A stretch of DNA of 64,000 nt from Fredinandcohnia onubensis (GTDB lineage Bacteria; Bacillota; Bacilli; Bacillales; Bacillaceae_L), in assembly GCF_002734285.1 (NCBI RefSeq), contig NZ_NSEA01000008.1:184902-248901 (forward strand), in the 5' to 3' direction. The notes under the pieces were generated by a model. It searched no databases. It had not been told where the DNA came from and worked only from the letters and a program-made list of their open reading frames with translations. Each line of letters begins with the position of its first letter. The first letter of the stretch is position 1. Below are positions 1 through 9,424 of the stretch, piece after piece. The position numbers and the translations under genes were made by a program.

Positions 1-944
1 TTCCCATTTAGTTCTCGATGTTCTGTAATTCTATTATTGTCCGCATCAAAATAACGAATTTCCGTTACCACGTTATGTGTCTGACTTACAACATTTGAAT
101 AAACGGTTAATAAATATGAAGCACCAGCCTCAACTGCAATTTTATCACTTAAGACACTTACACCTGCTTGGTCAGTAGTATCGTGTAAGTGCAGGCTTTG
201 AGCCCCAGTACGAGCACGATCTGTACTTATTCCAATTCCTGGACCCTCAAATTCGGATGTCCAACCAGGAATGCTTCCATCAACTACCGCTTCTTCAAAG
301 CTAGGATTCAATACTTCCGTATGGATATCATCAACTGGAGGTTCTTCAATAGAAGTACCTTCGATTGTTACATCATCAAAATATGCCTCTGTTATTGATG
401 GATGCCCCGAGTTGAAACGAAGTTCAACTTGTGTTGCTCCCTCTGGCACCTCAAAAGGAACTTTCATTTCAGTCCACTTATCTTTACCTAACTCAGCAGC
501 AGTAAAATTTTTAAAAGTAGCAGTGCCAACTTTTTGTCCTTCACCGTTATAAAAATGAATCTCATATCCGATACTATGGGATTGGCTAACCACATTCACA
601 TATGCTTTCGCTAGATAAGAGACACCTTTTGTAACAGGGATTTTTTCGCTTGTTACCTGCAAATTACCACCTGGATTATTGCTATTTTCATCTTTAAAGT
701 GCAAGCTTCTGTTTCCAGTATGAGCTTTTTCATCACTAAAACTAATACTTGTCGATGGATTATTGGTTACAAGACTCCACCGTGGATTATCAACATCCTC
801 AAAACTACCATTTGGCACCTCGACTTGTACCGTTTCTGCAGAAACTGGTAGCGTACTAGTAGTAGCAAATGGAGCTATTACACCAAATAGTAGAGTAAAA
901 CAAAATGTGAGCATAATTGAATTCTTCAAGTTTCTAACTCTCAA
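1..944 (-). CDS. Secreted protein with tandem carbohydrate-binding-like modules (3' end beyond window)
   Basis: The frame is open from a TTG at 944 to the left edge, so the C-terminus is missing. An AAGGGAGG ribosome site (about 951-960) sits just upstream. The protein starts MRVRNLKNSIMLTFCF, followed by a hydrophobic stretch and an A-x-A-like site near residue 35, which is a plausible signal peptide. Then come two related modules of about 140 residues. Each opens with a N-x-SFE motif (VPNGSFEDV and LNPSFEEA), has a TG-x-x-SLH motif in the middle, and shows the FDDVTIEG ending typical of CBM4/9-like jelly-roll folds. Binding to a polysaccharide outside the cell is inferred from the fold. A catalytic domain may lie further left. 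The neighbouring pectin genes make a plant-polymer role possible. Confidence 0.72.
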   Translation of the reverse strand, partial: MRVRNLKNSIMLTFCFTLLFGVIAPFATTSTLPVSAETVQVEVPNGSFEDVDNPRWSLVTNNPSTSISFSDEKAHTGNRSLHFKDENSNNPGGNLQVTSEKIPVTKGVSYLAKAYVNVVSQSHSIGYEIHFYNGEGQKVGTATFKNFTAAELGKDKWTEMKVPFEVPEGATQVELRFNSGHPSITEAYFDDVTIEGTSIEEPPVDDIHTEVLNPSFEEAVVDGSIPGWTSEFEGPGIGISTDRARTGAQSLHLHDTTDQAGVSVLSDKIAVEAGASYLLTVYSNVVSQTHNVVTEIRYFDADNNRITEHRELNG

Positions 945-1006
945 ACAATAAACCTCCCTTTAATTATGTAAAAGTAAAACGTTATTGAACCTCCTTTCTA
1001 TATTAA

Positions 1007-1020
1007 AGGAAACGATTACA
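1007..1020. promoter_or_regulatory. Candidate CcpA cre site upstream of the CBM gene
   Basis: AGGAAACGATTACA matches the cre consensus TGWAANCGNTNWCA at 12 of 14 positions. It lies about 65 bases upstream of the TTG start of the secreted CBM protein. Catabolite control would suit a polysaccharide-binding exoprotein. It is weaker than the perfect cre at 6873. Confidence 0.35.
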
Positions 1021-1172
1021 AAGCTATTGAATGCTAGTAAAAACTTCCTTATTTTGATTCTACTTAACTATATTACTCATAAAAATAGGTCTTTCTTCCG
1101 ATACTCTGTCGTAAATAGGACTTTAAATCAAAATGGAGCCTAATTAGAGTTAAGACCAAAACATCATAAAAA

Positions 1173-1196
1173 AGAGGCTGCATAATTACAGCCTCT
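1173..1196 (-). terminator. Rho-independent terminator of the sugar-acid operon
   Basis: The stem AGAGGCTG / CAGCCTCT has an 8-base loop and is followed on the minus strand by six T. It lies about 85 bases after the stop of the enolase-superfamily gene, beyond one copy of the palindromic repeat. Confidence 0.8.
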
Positions 1197-1220
1197 TCTA
1201 GCAATATGGAAATTAATGTC

Positions 1221-1250
1221 TGGGACGAGGGACCTGTCCCTCTGACCCAC
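1221..1250. repeat. Palindromic GGGAC repeat, copy 1
   Basis: The core TGGGACGAGGGACC continues as TGTCCCTCTGACCCA, forming an imperfect hairpin. It sits between the stop at 1280 and the terminator at 1173-1196. The left flank (ATGGAAATTAATG) resembles that of the copy at 13338. Confidence 0.8.
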
Positions 1251-1279
1251 TGCATCTGACCGACCTGGATCAATGCCAA

Positions 1280-2452
<1,173 letters not shown>

Positions 2453-2503
2453 TTACCATCATCCCTACTTTACTATTTTTATAGACCTTGTTATGTACGA
2501 TTT

Positions 2504-3958
2504 TTATACTGGTGTAATGGTTACTGTTTTAATTGAAGTGAAAAATTCTTTTGCCGCTTCACCTTGTTCTCTTGAATGGGAACTAGATTGCTTCATGCCA
2601 CCAAACGGTGCCTGTAATTCAACACCCGCACTTTCACCATTTACTTTGATTAAGCCTGCATCAATTTCATTAATATACGTGAAGGCGTTACCAATATCTT
2701 TCGTAAATAATGATGCTGATAAGCCGAACTTACAATCATTTGCCTTTTCAAGCGCTTCTTGCAAGCTATCAACCTTAAATAAACATAGTACAGGGCCGAA
2801 AATTTCTTCTTGTGCAATGGCACTTTTATGGTCCACATTCTCAAACACAGTAGGCTCAACATAATACCCGTTTTGATAGTCATTACCCTCTGGCACTTTT
2901 CCACCCGTAAGTAGCGTTGCCCCAGATTTTTTACCTTCTTCTAAGTAATGAAGGACGGTATTAAGTTGAGATTTTGAAGCCAAAGGTCCCATATAGGTGG
3001 ATTCCTCTAAGCCAGAACCTATTTTTATAGCAGCTACTTTTTCAAGGACTCTCGTTTTAAATTCCTCATACACCGCTTCGTGAACAAAAGCTCGGCTTGT
3101 CGCTGTACATTTTTGTCCAGTATGTTTCATGGCTCCGCTAGCTGTCAATTCAGCAGCTAGCTCTAGGTCTGCATCATCAAGAATGATCGCTGGGTTCTTT
3201 CCGCCCATTTCAAGCTGATACTTTGCCCCTCGTTCAACACAGCTCAAGGCAACGACTTTTCCGACTTCATTAGAACCTGTAAAACTGATGGCATTCACAT
3301 GAGGGTGATTGATCAAATGGTCACCAACAACCGAACCTCGTCCCGTTACAATATTAATAACACCTTTTGGAAACTCTGCTTCTGCAAAAGCTTCAACAAT
3401 CTTAATCGCTGTAATCGATGTTTCAGAAGCTGGTTTTAAGACGACCGTGTTTCCATACACCAATGCCGGAGCGATTTTCCAAATTGGGATGGCTATTGGG
3501 AAATTCCAAGGTGAAATGATCCCTACAACACCAACAGGTACACGTGTTGTAAATAATAGGTTCTTACTTCCGCCCGATGGGATGTTATCTCCCACTTTTC
3601 GATAACCTTCTTGCGCATAGTATCGTAAGATCTGAACGGCTCTTGTCACTTCACCCTTTGTTTCTGCTAAGGTTTTTCCCATTTCAAGTGTTGCCGTTCT
3701 CGCAATATCATCTACTTTCTTTTCTAAAATATCAGCTGTCTTATGTAGAAAGTGGCCTCTCTCTAGCGCAGAAAGATCCTTCCAGTTTGACAATGCCTCT
3801 TTTGCAGCAACCACAGCATTGTCGACATCATCCTTGGTTGAACTAGGGAACTTTCCTACATTCTCAGAAAAATTGGCAGGATTATTACTCTCCAAAAACT
3901 CACCATTACTTGATTGACACCACTGGCCATCAATAAGATTTTTATAAATTTGACTCAT
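2504..3958 (-). CDS. NAD(P)-dependent aldehyde dehydrogenase, probable 2,5-dioxovalerate (alpha-ketoglutarate semialdehyde) dehydrogenase
   Basis: A full-length ALDH of 484 residues. Visible landmarks are the Rossmann segment SPWNFP (N152), cofactor-binding LKPASET (K175), the FTGS turn (226-229), the general base in LEMGGKNP (E250) and the nucleophile in GQKCTATSR (C284). It lies 13 bases after the kdgD stop, in the same order as ycbC-ycbD of Bacillus subtilis. The expected reaction is oxidation of 2,5-dioxopentanoate to 2-oxoglutarate, the last step of hexarate catabolism. Specificity rests on this context. Confidence 0.85.
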   Translation of the reverse strand: MSQIYKNLIDGQWCQSSNGEFLESNNPANFSENVGKFPSSTKDDVDNAVVAAKEALSNWKDLSALERGHFLHKTADILEKKVDDIARTATLEMGKTLAETKGEVTRAVQILRYYAQEGYRKVGDNIPSGGSKNLLFTTRVPVGVVGIISPWNFPIAIPIWKIAPALVYGNTVVLKPASETSITAIKIVEAFAEAEFPKGVINIVTGRGSVVGDHLINHPHVNAISFTGSNEVGKVVALSCVERGAKYQLEMGGKNPAIILDDADLELAAELTASGAMKHTGQKCTATSRAFVHEAVYEEFKTRVLEKVAAIKIGSGLEESTYMGPLASKSQLNTVLHYLEEGKKSGATLLTGGKVPEGNDYQNGYYVEPTVFENVDHKSAIAQEEIFGPVLCLFKVDSLQEALEKANDCKFGLSASLFTKDIGNAFTYINEIDAGLIKVNGESAGVELQAPFGGMKQSSSHSREQGEAAKEFFTSIKTVTITPV

Positions 3959-3971
3959 ATTTTTCCCCTTT

Positions 3972-4892
3972 CTATTTTACGAGATTGGGTACAAATCCCC
4001 ATGATTCGAGTAAATCAATTAATTCCTGACGATCGGATTCATTAAGAGCGGAAACGGGTTGTCTAGTAATCCCAGCATTTAATCCGATATGTTCCATTGC
4101 TTCTTTAATGACAACAACATTGTTTCCACTATTGTATTTCGCACGTAAATTTTCAAAAGGTACTACCTCTTTCCATACCTTCCAAACAATATCTTCATTT
4201 TTTGACTTAAGTGCATTTAGCATTTCAAATGATTTTTCGGGAAAAAGATTAACAAGTCCTGAAGTAAAACCAACTGCCCCGGCATTAAAGAAAAATGGCG
4301 CCCATTTCTCAGCCGTTCCGCAAATCCAGGCAATATGATGTTCGGGTGAAACAGTTTGAACAGTGTTAGTAAATCTAGGGAGGTCGTTTACAGCATATTT
4401 AACTGCAACAAGTTTTTCTAATGGGGCTAATTTGACAAGTACATCATCACTTAAATTGGGATCTTTAAAATATATACAAGATGGTAAATCGACACATTCA
4501 ATGATGGATTTGAAGTATTCATATGCGCCTTCGTTTGTAATATAAGGGTGGATTGGCATATGAATCATAACACTATCAGCACCAACGGATTTCGCGTAAT
4601 TTCCCATGTCGATGGCGGTTTCAACGGAGTATCCAATTCCAGCCAGCACAATAGCTCTTCCATTTACATACTCTACTACTCTTTTAATCTCTTCCTTTGC
4701 TTCCTCAATGGTAAGGGAATAGAATTCGCTTGTGTTGCCACAAGGAACAATGACCTTCACACCTCTTTGGATGAGAAACTCAACATTCTCTTTTACTCCG
4801 TCCCAATCAATTTCTCTTGAATCTTTTTTAAATGGGGTAATGGTAATACCAGAAATGGTTTCAAATTTTTCTTTCCAGTCAGCGTAATTCAT
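3972..4892 (-). CDS. 5-dehydro-4-deoxyglucarate dehydratase (KdgD-like, DapA superfamily)
   Basis: I place the start at the ATG at 4892, which has AGAGGAGG five bases upstream; a longer frame has no ribosome site. The 306-residue protein has the DapA/NAL barrel features: GNTSEF (52-57) for carboxylate binding, Y141 (CIYFKDP), Schiff-base lysine K165 (VAVKYA) and GFTSGLVN (208-215). Enzymes of this group dehydrate and decarboxylate 5-keto-4-deoxyglucarate to 2,5-dioxopentanoate. The product would go to the aldehyde dehydrogenase encoded 13 bases downstream. The regulator gene ends 28 bases upstream, so the four genes read as one operon. Confidence 0.85.
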   Translation of the reverse strand: MNYADWKEKFETISGITITPFKKDSREIDWDGVKENVEFLIQRGVKVIVPCGNTSEFYSLTIEEAKEEIKRVVEYVNGRAIVLAGIGYSVETAIDMGNYAKSVGADSVMIHMPIHPYITNEGAYEYFKSIIECVDLPSCIYFKDPNLSDDVLVKLAPLEKLVAVKYAVNDLPRFTNTVQTVSPEHHIAWICGTAEKWAPFFFNAGAVGFTSGLVNLFPEKSFEMLNALKSKNEDIVWKVWKEVVPFENLRAKYNSGNNVVVIKEAMEHIGLNAGITRQPVSALNESDRQELIDLLESWGFVPNLVK

Positions 4893-4920
4893 CTTATCCT
4901 CCTCTAATCCTTGATTATTT

Positions 4921-5589
4921 TTACGTAGTTCCATTTAACACATCATACAAAGTTCGTAAAATATGTGCTTTCATAAGATGTTCAGCTAGTTCTGGGTTTT
5001 TTGAAATAATGGCATCACCAATTTTACGATGCTCTGTATATCCTGATAGTAATTCCCCTTTTTCCTTCAGGGCTCTTTTTCGGAAAGCTTTATCAAAGGA
5101 TCCGATGTTATCTAGAATTTGGGTAACCATCGGATTGTCAGCAATGGATCGGATCATTCCGTGAAATTTGGTGTTTTCCTCTACCAATCGCTCTACTTCA
5201 TTTTGTTGCAAAAGGTACTCCATTTTCTCCATTTGTTGCTGTAATTCTGCTTTTTGAACTTCATTAAGTTTCATTGCAGCAAGCTTAGCACAAACTCCTT
5301 CAACACCAGCTCTTAAGATTTGTACTTCTTGAATATTAACATCCGCTAAACTTGATACATATGTTCCTTTTCTAGGAATGGTTTCAACAAGACCCTCTTG
5401 GCTAAGCATTCGGAACGCTTCTTTGATCGGAGTAGTACTAACTCCCATTTTTTCTGAGAGCTCCCTTTCTTTTAAATGATCACCAGGCTTAAATTGTCCT
5501 GAGATAATCGCTTCACGAATGGATTCAAGAACAACATCACGTAAGGATTTCACCTGCTCCGTTTTCAAAGAGAATAACTCACCGTTCAT
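4921..5589 (-). CDS. GntR-family (FadR/FCD subclass) transcriptional regulator of the sugar-acid locus
   Basis: The start is ATG 5589, preceded by GGAGGTGG at good spacing; a TTG 15 bases upstream overlaps that ribosome site. The 222-residue protein has an N-terminal winged helix (about 12-80; KPGDHLKERELSEKMGVSTTPIKEAF) and an all-helical FCD ligand domain with the usual buried histidine set (KFHGMIRSI, EHRKIGDAI). It is the first gene of the hexarate operon, so it probably controls itself. A perfect TGATATATCA lies 43 bases upstream. The same motif occurs in front of the GH105 and solute-binding-protein genes, making this the best candidate regulator of all three. The effector is unknown but probably a uronate or hexarate. 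Confidence 0.88.
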   Translation of the reverse strand: MNGELFSLKTEQVKSLRDVVLESIREAIISGQFKPGDHLKERELSEKMGVSTTPIKEAFRMLSQEGLVETIPRKGTYVSSLADVNIQEVQILRAGVEGVCAKLAAMKLNEVQKAELQQQMEKMEYLLQQNEVERLVEENTKFHGMIRSIADNPMVTQILDNIGSFDKAFRKRALKEKGELLSGYTEHRKIGDAIISKNPELAEHLMKAHILRTLYDVLNGTT

Positions 5590-5631
5590 TTTTTCCACCT
5601 CCAATTTGGATATTTTTTAGTTTGTGATATC

Positions 5632-5641
5632 TGATATATCA
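5632..5641. promoter_or_regulatory. Candidate GntR operator, copy 1 (TGATATATCA)
   Basis: A perfect 10-base palindrome lies upstream of the gntR start, inside a larger AT-rich dyad. It is identical to the copy at 7043 and one base from the copy at 6838. Confidence 0.6.
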
Positions 5642-5695
5642 TATATTAGCACCTGTTTTATTTTTTGTAAATAATGAGTAGTATAAAATTTCAGA

Positions 5696-6799
5696 TTATT
5701 TTATTTTGACGATCTCATTATAAGCCATTAATAAGGGTGCGACACCGTGCCCGTTGTTGTCTACAACATTCTCGCCACGAACATAATAGTCATAACTACC
5801 ATCACGTATCCTGCCTAATTCCGGGTGTTTTCCTAAACCAGCACTTCTGCAAATACCACCTAAGAACACTTCCTCATCTTCTTCACGCATATAGGTTTGT
5901 ACTGTTCCATCAAATGCAGATACTCCGTATTTTTCATAGCTTTTCGATAAATACCCTAGGCGTACAGCTTTTAAAATAGCATAGGACATCATGGTTGTTC
6001 CGCTTGTCTCTAAGTAATTTCCTTCCTCACCTGGATGCTCCACTACTTGATACCACATTCCATTTGGTTGCTGATAATTTAACATTCCGTCGATTGTTTC
6101 TTTTAAAAGGCTTTTTAGCTCGTGAGAATCAACATCTTCTCCTTCTAATAATTCAAGTACATCCACTAAAGCCATTGCATACCAACCAACTGCCCTACTC
6201 CAAACATGTGGTGAGTGACCGGTTTCCTTATCGCACCAAAACATACTACGACTCTCATCATAGGCATGAACGTATAGTTTTGTTTGATCATCAAATAAAA
6301 ACTTGCGAACGTTTTTGAATTGCTCGATTGTATCCGTGAAATCTTTCTCCTCTTGGAACTCCTTGATATATCTCACATAAAATGGTTGCCCCATATATAG
6401 CCCATCTAGCCAAATTTGATTTTCATAATTCGTTTTGTGCCAGAAGTTCCCGCTTTTTGTACGAGGATACGTTTGCAACTGTGTATACAATATATCTAAA
6501 ACCTTTTTATACTTTAAATCTCCTTCTCTATTAAAAAGTGTAAATAAAACGTTTGCCATCCGAATTTGATCGATGTTGTAGTATTGAGTATCAATCTGTT
6601 CAATTTCTCCCTCATCATTATAAAGTCTGTCAATAAAATCCTTTACAAATTGATACTCCCTCTCATCAACTGTTAGCTCATAGCTATCAAGATAAGCTTT
6701 TAATATACATGATTCGATGTAATGCCAACGATGTGTAAACCATTTACCCTCTTGCTTCATATAGTCCTGTTTAAGTTTTTCTACTAATTGATAAGTCAA
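5696..6799 (-). CDS. GH105 unsaturated rhamnogalacturonyl hydrolase (YteR/YesR-like)
   Basis: I choose TTG 6799 as the start: GGAGGG stands seven bases upstream, and an ATG in between runs straight into a stop. The 367-residue protein has no signal peptide, so it is cytoplasmic. It shows the GH88/GH105 active-site signature ENQIWLDGLYMGQPF (D132) and the conserved HVWSRAVGWYAMAL segment (198-211). Such enzymes hydrate the double bond of delta-4,5-unsaturated galacturonyl oligomers made by pectin or rhamnogalacturonan lyases, releasing the unsaturated sugar. It is divergent from the solute-binding lipoprotein gene, and the 283-base gap holds two operator copies and a perfect cre. The exact oligomer is not determinable here. 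Confidence 0.87.
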   Translation of the reverse strand: MTYQLVEKLKQDYMKQEGKWFTHRWHYIESCILKAYLDSYELTVDEREYQFVKDFIDRLYNDEGEIEQIDTQYYNIDQIRMANVLFTLFNREGDLKYKKVLDILYTQLQTYPRTKSGNFWHKTNYENQIWLDGLYMGQPFYVRYIKEFQEEKDFTDTIEQFKNVRKFLFDDQTKLYVHAYDESRSMFWCDKETGHSPHVWSRAVGWYAMALVDVLELLEGEDVDSHELKSLLKETIDGMLNYQQPNGMWYQVVEHPGEEGNYLETSGTTMMSYAILKAVRLGYLSKSYEKYGVSAFDGTVQTYMREEDEEVFLGGICRSAGLGKHPELGRIRDGSYDYYVRGENVVDNNGHGVAPLLMAYNEIVKIK

Positions 6800-6837
6800 T
6801 ACATTTCCCTCCAATTTTATGTAAATCTTACTCTATA

Positions 6838-6847
6838 AGATATATCA
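6838..6847. promoter_or_regulatory. Candidate GntR operator, copy 2 (AGATATATCA)
   Basis: Nine of ten bases match the TGATATATCA palindrome, 39 bases upstream of the GH105 start. This is a promoter-proximal position for the minus-strand gene. Confidence 0.5.
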
Positions 6848-6872
6848 TATTTCTTATAATTTAAATCGATTA

Positions 6873-6886
6873 TGAAATCGTTGTCA
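6873..6886. promoter_or_regulatory. CcpA cre site between the GH105 and solute-binding-protein genes
   Basis: TGAAATCGTTGTCA matches the consensus TGWAANCGNTNWCA at all 14 positions. Its place in the divergent promoter region fits carbon catabolite repression of both genes. Confidence 0.65.
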
Positions 6887-7005
6887 ACACGGTGATAACT
6901 TGATTTTAAAGACTTAAAAGCTTGTACAACCTTTGATACTAAAGGATTTTAGCTACGAACAATCTATCGATAATTTTAAAAAGTTAAAAAATTCTCAAAA
7001 AGGTA

Positions 7006-7034
7006 TTTACTAATCAACCATCATCCATTATGAT
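7006..7034 (+). promoter_or_regulatory. Predicted sigma-A promoter of the solute-binding-protein gene
   Basis: TTTACT (7006-7011) and TATGAT (7029-7034) are 17 bases apart. Transcription would start near 7041, directly on the operator at 7043-7052, a classical repression layout. Confidence 0.5.
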
Positions 7035-7042
7035 AAAAAACA

Positions 7043-7052
7043 TGATATATCA
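7043..7052. promoter_or_regulatory. Candidate GntR operator, copy 3 (TGATATATCA)
   Basis: A perfect copy of the palindrome lies eight bases downstream of the predicted -10 box and 31 bases before the lipoprotein start. Confidence 0.6.
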
Positions 7053-7082
7053 AATATCACTTAAACGTAGGAGGTTGATGTA

Positions 7083-8573
7083 ATGAAAAAGCCCGGAAAA
7101 GTTTTTTCTCTTCTTTGTGCTGCTACACTAGGTATTGGTTCACTTACTGCCTGCAGTGGTGAAAGCGCTTCAAAAGGTTCTGACGAAGAATTTACACTCT
7201 CAGCTATGGTAAAACTCCACTCACCAGAAGTCCCTAACAAGAAGATTATTAACATCCTCGAAGAAAAAACCAATATGAAACTAGATTTTCAATTTGTCCC
7301 TTATAATAATTATAAGGAAAAAGTAAATGCCCTATTTGGATCTGGTTCATTCCCAGACTCTGTTGTTTTAGACTTAGACATGCTTACTCAATATCATGAA
7401 GCGATTCAAGATGGTCAGTTTTGGGAAATTGGTCCATATTTAGATGAATTCGAAAACTTGAGTAAAATGAAAAAAGATATTCTTGAAAATACAAAAGTCG
7501 ATGGAAAGCTTTACATGGTTTATGAAGGAAAGCCTCTTTCTCGACAAGGAATGATATATAGGAAAGATTGGGCTGAAAAGCTTGGATTATCAGCGCCAAA
7601 AAATATCGATGAATTTTATGAAATGCTACGAGCATTTACGGAAGAAGACCCTGATGGGAACGGAAAAGACGATACTATTGGGTTAACAGATCGTAATGAA
7701 TTAATATTTGGTGCTTTCAAAACGGTTGCATCTTGGTTCCATACACCTACCAACTTCGGTGTGAAGAACGGAGAAATCAAACCAGAATTTATGTTCCCAG
7801 AATATATGCAGACACTTGATTTCTTTAGAGACCTACATGAAAAAGGTTACATAAACAAGGATTTCCCTGTTACAAGTAAAGCGGATCAACAAGGCTTACT
7901 TAAAAGCGGTAAAGCAGGCGTATATGTAGGTTCAATGGGTGATGTTGAATCACTTTATTTAGATGCAGTGGCAAATAATCCTAATGCTGAGTTCGATGTA
8001 CACAATCAGGTTGCTGGCCCAGATGGGAAATTTACTGTTTGGTCTTTACCTGGATATGGTAATGGTATCTTATTCCCGAAATCGTCTGTTAAAACAGAAG
8101 AAGAGTTAAAAAGAATCCTAGGTTTCTATGATTTCCTAATGACTCCCGAAGGATCTAATTTAACCTATTGGGGTATTGAAGGCGAACATTACACAGTTGA
8201 AAATGGCGAAGTAGTAATAAAAGATCAGCAAATTTATGATAAAGAAGTTCGTCCATTACAAACACTAAAAATTGCTGAAGAGGAAACAAATGGTCGTTTA
8301 AAAGCAAAATATGATTATGAACCGATGGCAAAAGCTGAAGAACTATTTATTGATAATGAGCAATACTTAATTCCTGACCCAACGGTTGGGCTACACTCTC
8401 CTTCCTTCAATGAAAAAAGTATGATGTTGCAAAAAATTATTGATGACGCGACATACCAATATATTATTGGTCAGCTTGATAAAAATGGTTTTGAAGCTGC
8501 GGTCAATGAATGGGTGAAGCAAGGCGGAGACAAAATCATGGAAGAATTTACAGCTGCTTATCAAAAGAAGTAA
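7083..8573 (+). CDS. Extracellular sugar-oligomer-binding lipoprotein of an ABC importer (LplA/YtcQ-like)
   Basis: ATG 7083 follows TAGGAGG. The 496-residue protein starts with a lipoprotein signal; the lipobox LTAC ends at C24, the predicted lipid-anchored cysteine. The rest has the extracellular solute-binding fold (KLHSPEVPNKKIINILEEKTN, then AGVYVGSMGD and WSLPGYGNGILFP) of the large LplA/YtcQ subgroup, which binds oligosaccharides. Beside GH105 and under the same operator type, the ligand is probably an unsaturated pectin fragment. The usual two permease genes do not follow: a strong terminator comes straight after. The protein must therefore work with permeases encoded elsewhere. Confidence 0.88.
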   Translation: MKKPGKVFSLLCAATLGIGSLTACSGESASKGSDEEFTLSAMVKLHSPEVPNKKIINILEEKTNMKLDFQFVPYNNYKEKVNALFGSGSFPDSVVLDLDMLTQYHEAIQDGQFWEIGPYLDEFENLSKMKKDILENTKVDGKLYMVYEGKPLSRQGMIYRKDWAEKLGLSAPKNIDEFYEMLRAFTEEDPDGNGKDDTIGLTDRNELIFGAFKTVASWFHTPTNFGVKNGEIKPEFMFPEYMQTLDFFRDLHEKGYINKDFPVTSKADQQGLLKSGKAGVYVGSMGDVESLYLDAVANNPNAEFDVHNQVAGPDGKFTVWSLPGYGNGILFPKSSVKTEEELKRILGFYDFLMTPEGSNLTYWGIEGEHYTVENGEVVIKDQQIYDKEVRPLQTLKIAEEETNGRLKAKYDYEPMAKAEELFIDNEQYLIPDPTVGLHSPSFNEKSMMLQKIIDDATYQYIIGQLDKNGFEAAVNEWVKQGGDKIMEEFTAAYQKK

Positions 8574-8580
8574 TAACGTA

Positions 8581-8608
8581 CAAAGCCTGCATTGATGTGC
8601 AGGCTTTG
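8581..8608 (+). terminator. Rho-independent terminator of the solute-binding-protein gene
   Basis: The perfect stem CAAAGCCTGCA / TGCAGGCTTTG is followed by TTTTG. It closes the transcript eight bases after the stop codon. Confidence 0.85.
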
Positions 8609-8626
8609 TTTTGTGTGTTTGTTAAG

Positions 8627-9424
8627 TTAAATCCCAATATATCTAGTGTCATCTTTTTTAAGAGGAAGCGTATCTAAAAAACGTTGAATTTCCATATCCC
8701 AGAATTCCCATGTATGACCGTGACCATCAGCTATATGGTAGGTGTAGTCGTAAGAATCACTCAGTCTATGAAAAAAGTCACGTACCTTATCGTTCAAATC
8801 TAACCAAGGATCCTCACTTCCGCAAGCATGATAGACTTTTGGAAGAGCTTGACCTGACTTTGCAGCTTCAATCGCTAGATATTCAAGATCATGGTCTGTA
8901 TTTTTTATATCACCATCACCGAAGATCTCGACACGCGCTTGTGCTTTCTTTGAACCATCATTACGAAATGGAACATCAGCCTTATTTCCAGCTGAAAAGG
9001 CACCGATAGCAGCATAGAGATCTGGTCGTGCTAAACCAATCCGCAAACAGCCATACCCACCATTCGAAAAGCCCGATATGTAATGATCATCACGGTCTGT
9101 GGACAGGCGTGGAAACAAATGATGGATAAGACCCGGAAGTTCCTCTGTCATATAGGTGAAAAATTTCCCACCATGTTCCATGTCTGTAAAGCAAGAGTTC
9201 AATCCTCCAGGCATGATGACTGCAATGCCATACTTAATCGCATATTTTTCGATATTACTCATTCGAAGCCAAGCAGATGCATCACCAGAACCACCGTGAA
9301 GAAGCCATAATACCTTAAGTTGTTGTTCTTCTTGATAGGGTTGCCTTTCCTGAGGAAGAATGACGTTTAATGTAACATCCATCCCAAGAACTTCAGAATA
9401 CACATAGGTTTCGATTAGCGCCAT
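8627..9424 (-). CDS. Alpha/beta-hydrolase esterase (esterase D / acetyl-esterase type), active paralogue
   Basis: I take ATG 9424, seven to eight bases after AAAGGAGGGG and aligned with the paralogue's MALL start; an adjacent ATG at 9427 is possible. The 265-residue protein has no signal peptide. The triad is intact by motif: nucleophile S120 in G-F-S-N-G-G, D205 in GSEDPWL and H237 in GHTWEFW. The oxyanion segment WLLHGGSGD (40-48) is typical of the esterase family that includes S-formylglutathione hydrolase and tributyrin esterase. Its start overlaps the stop of the upstream paralogue, so the two are translationally coupled. Deacetylation of imported pectic oligomers is an inference from the neighbours. 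Confidence 0.82.
   Translation of the reverse strand: MALIETYVYSEVLGMDVTLNVILPQERQPYQEEQQLKVLWLLHGGSGDASAWLRMSNIEKYAIKYGIAVIMPGGLNSCFTDMEHGGKFFTYMTEELPGLIHHLFPRLSTDRDDHYISGFSNGGYGCLRIGLARPDLYAAIGAFSAGNKADVPFRNDGSKKAQARVEIFGDGDIKNTDHDLEYLAIEAAKSGQALPKVYHACGSEDPWLDLNDKVRDFFHRLSDSYDYTYHIADGHGHTWEFWDMEIQRFLDTLPLKKDDTRYIGI

Larger units (their letters stand above)
945..1279. other. Intergenic region between the CBM gene and the sugar-acid operon
   Basis: This 335-base stretch holds the leader of the CBM gene, a candidate cre, the sugar-acid operon terminator and one palindromic repeat. A 68-codon minus-strand frame here is only the repeat and terminator read through. I see no gene. Confidence 0.6.

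Noticed and set aside
1073-1279. 68-codon minus-strand frame after the enolase-superfamily gene
   Set aside because: It consists of the palindromic repeat and the terminator read as protein; the same holds for 22044-22226.
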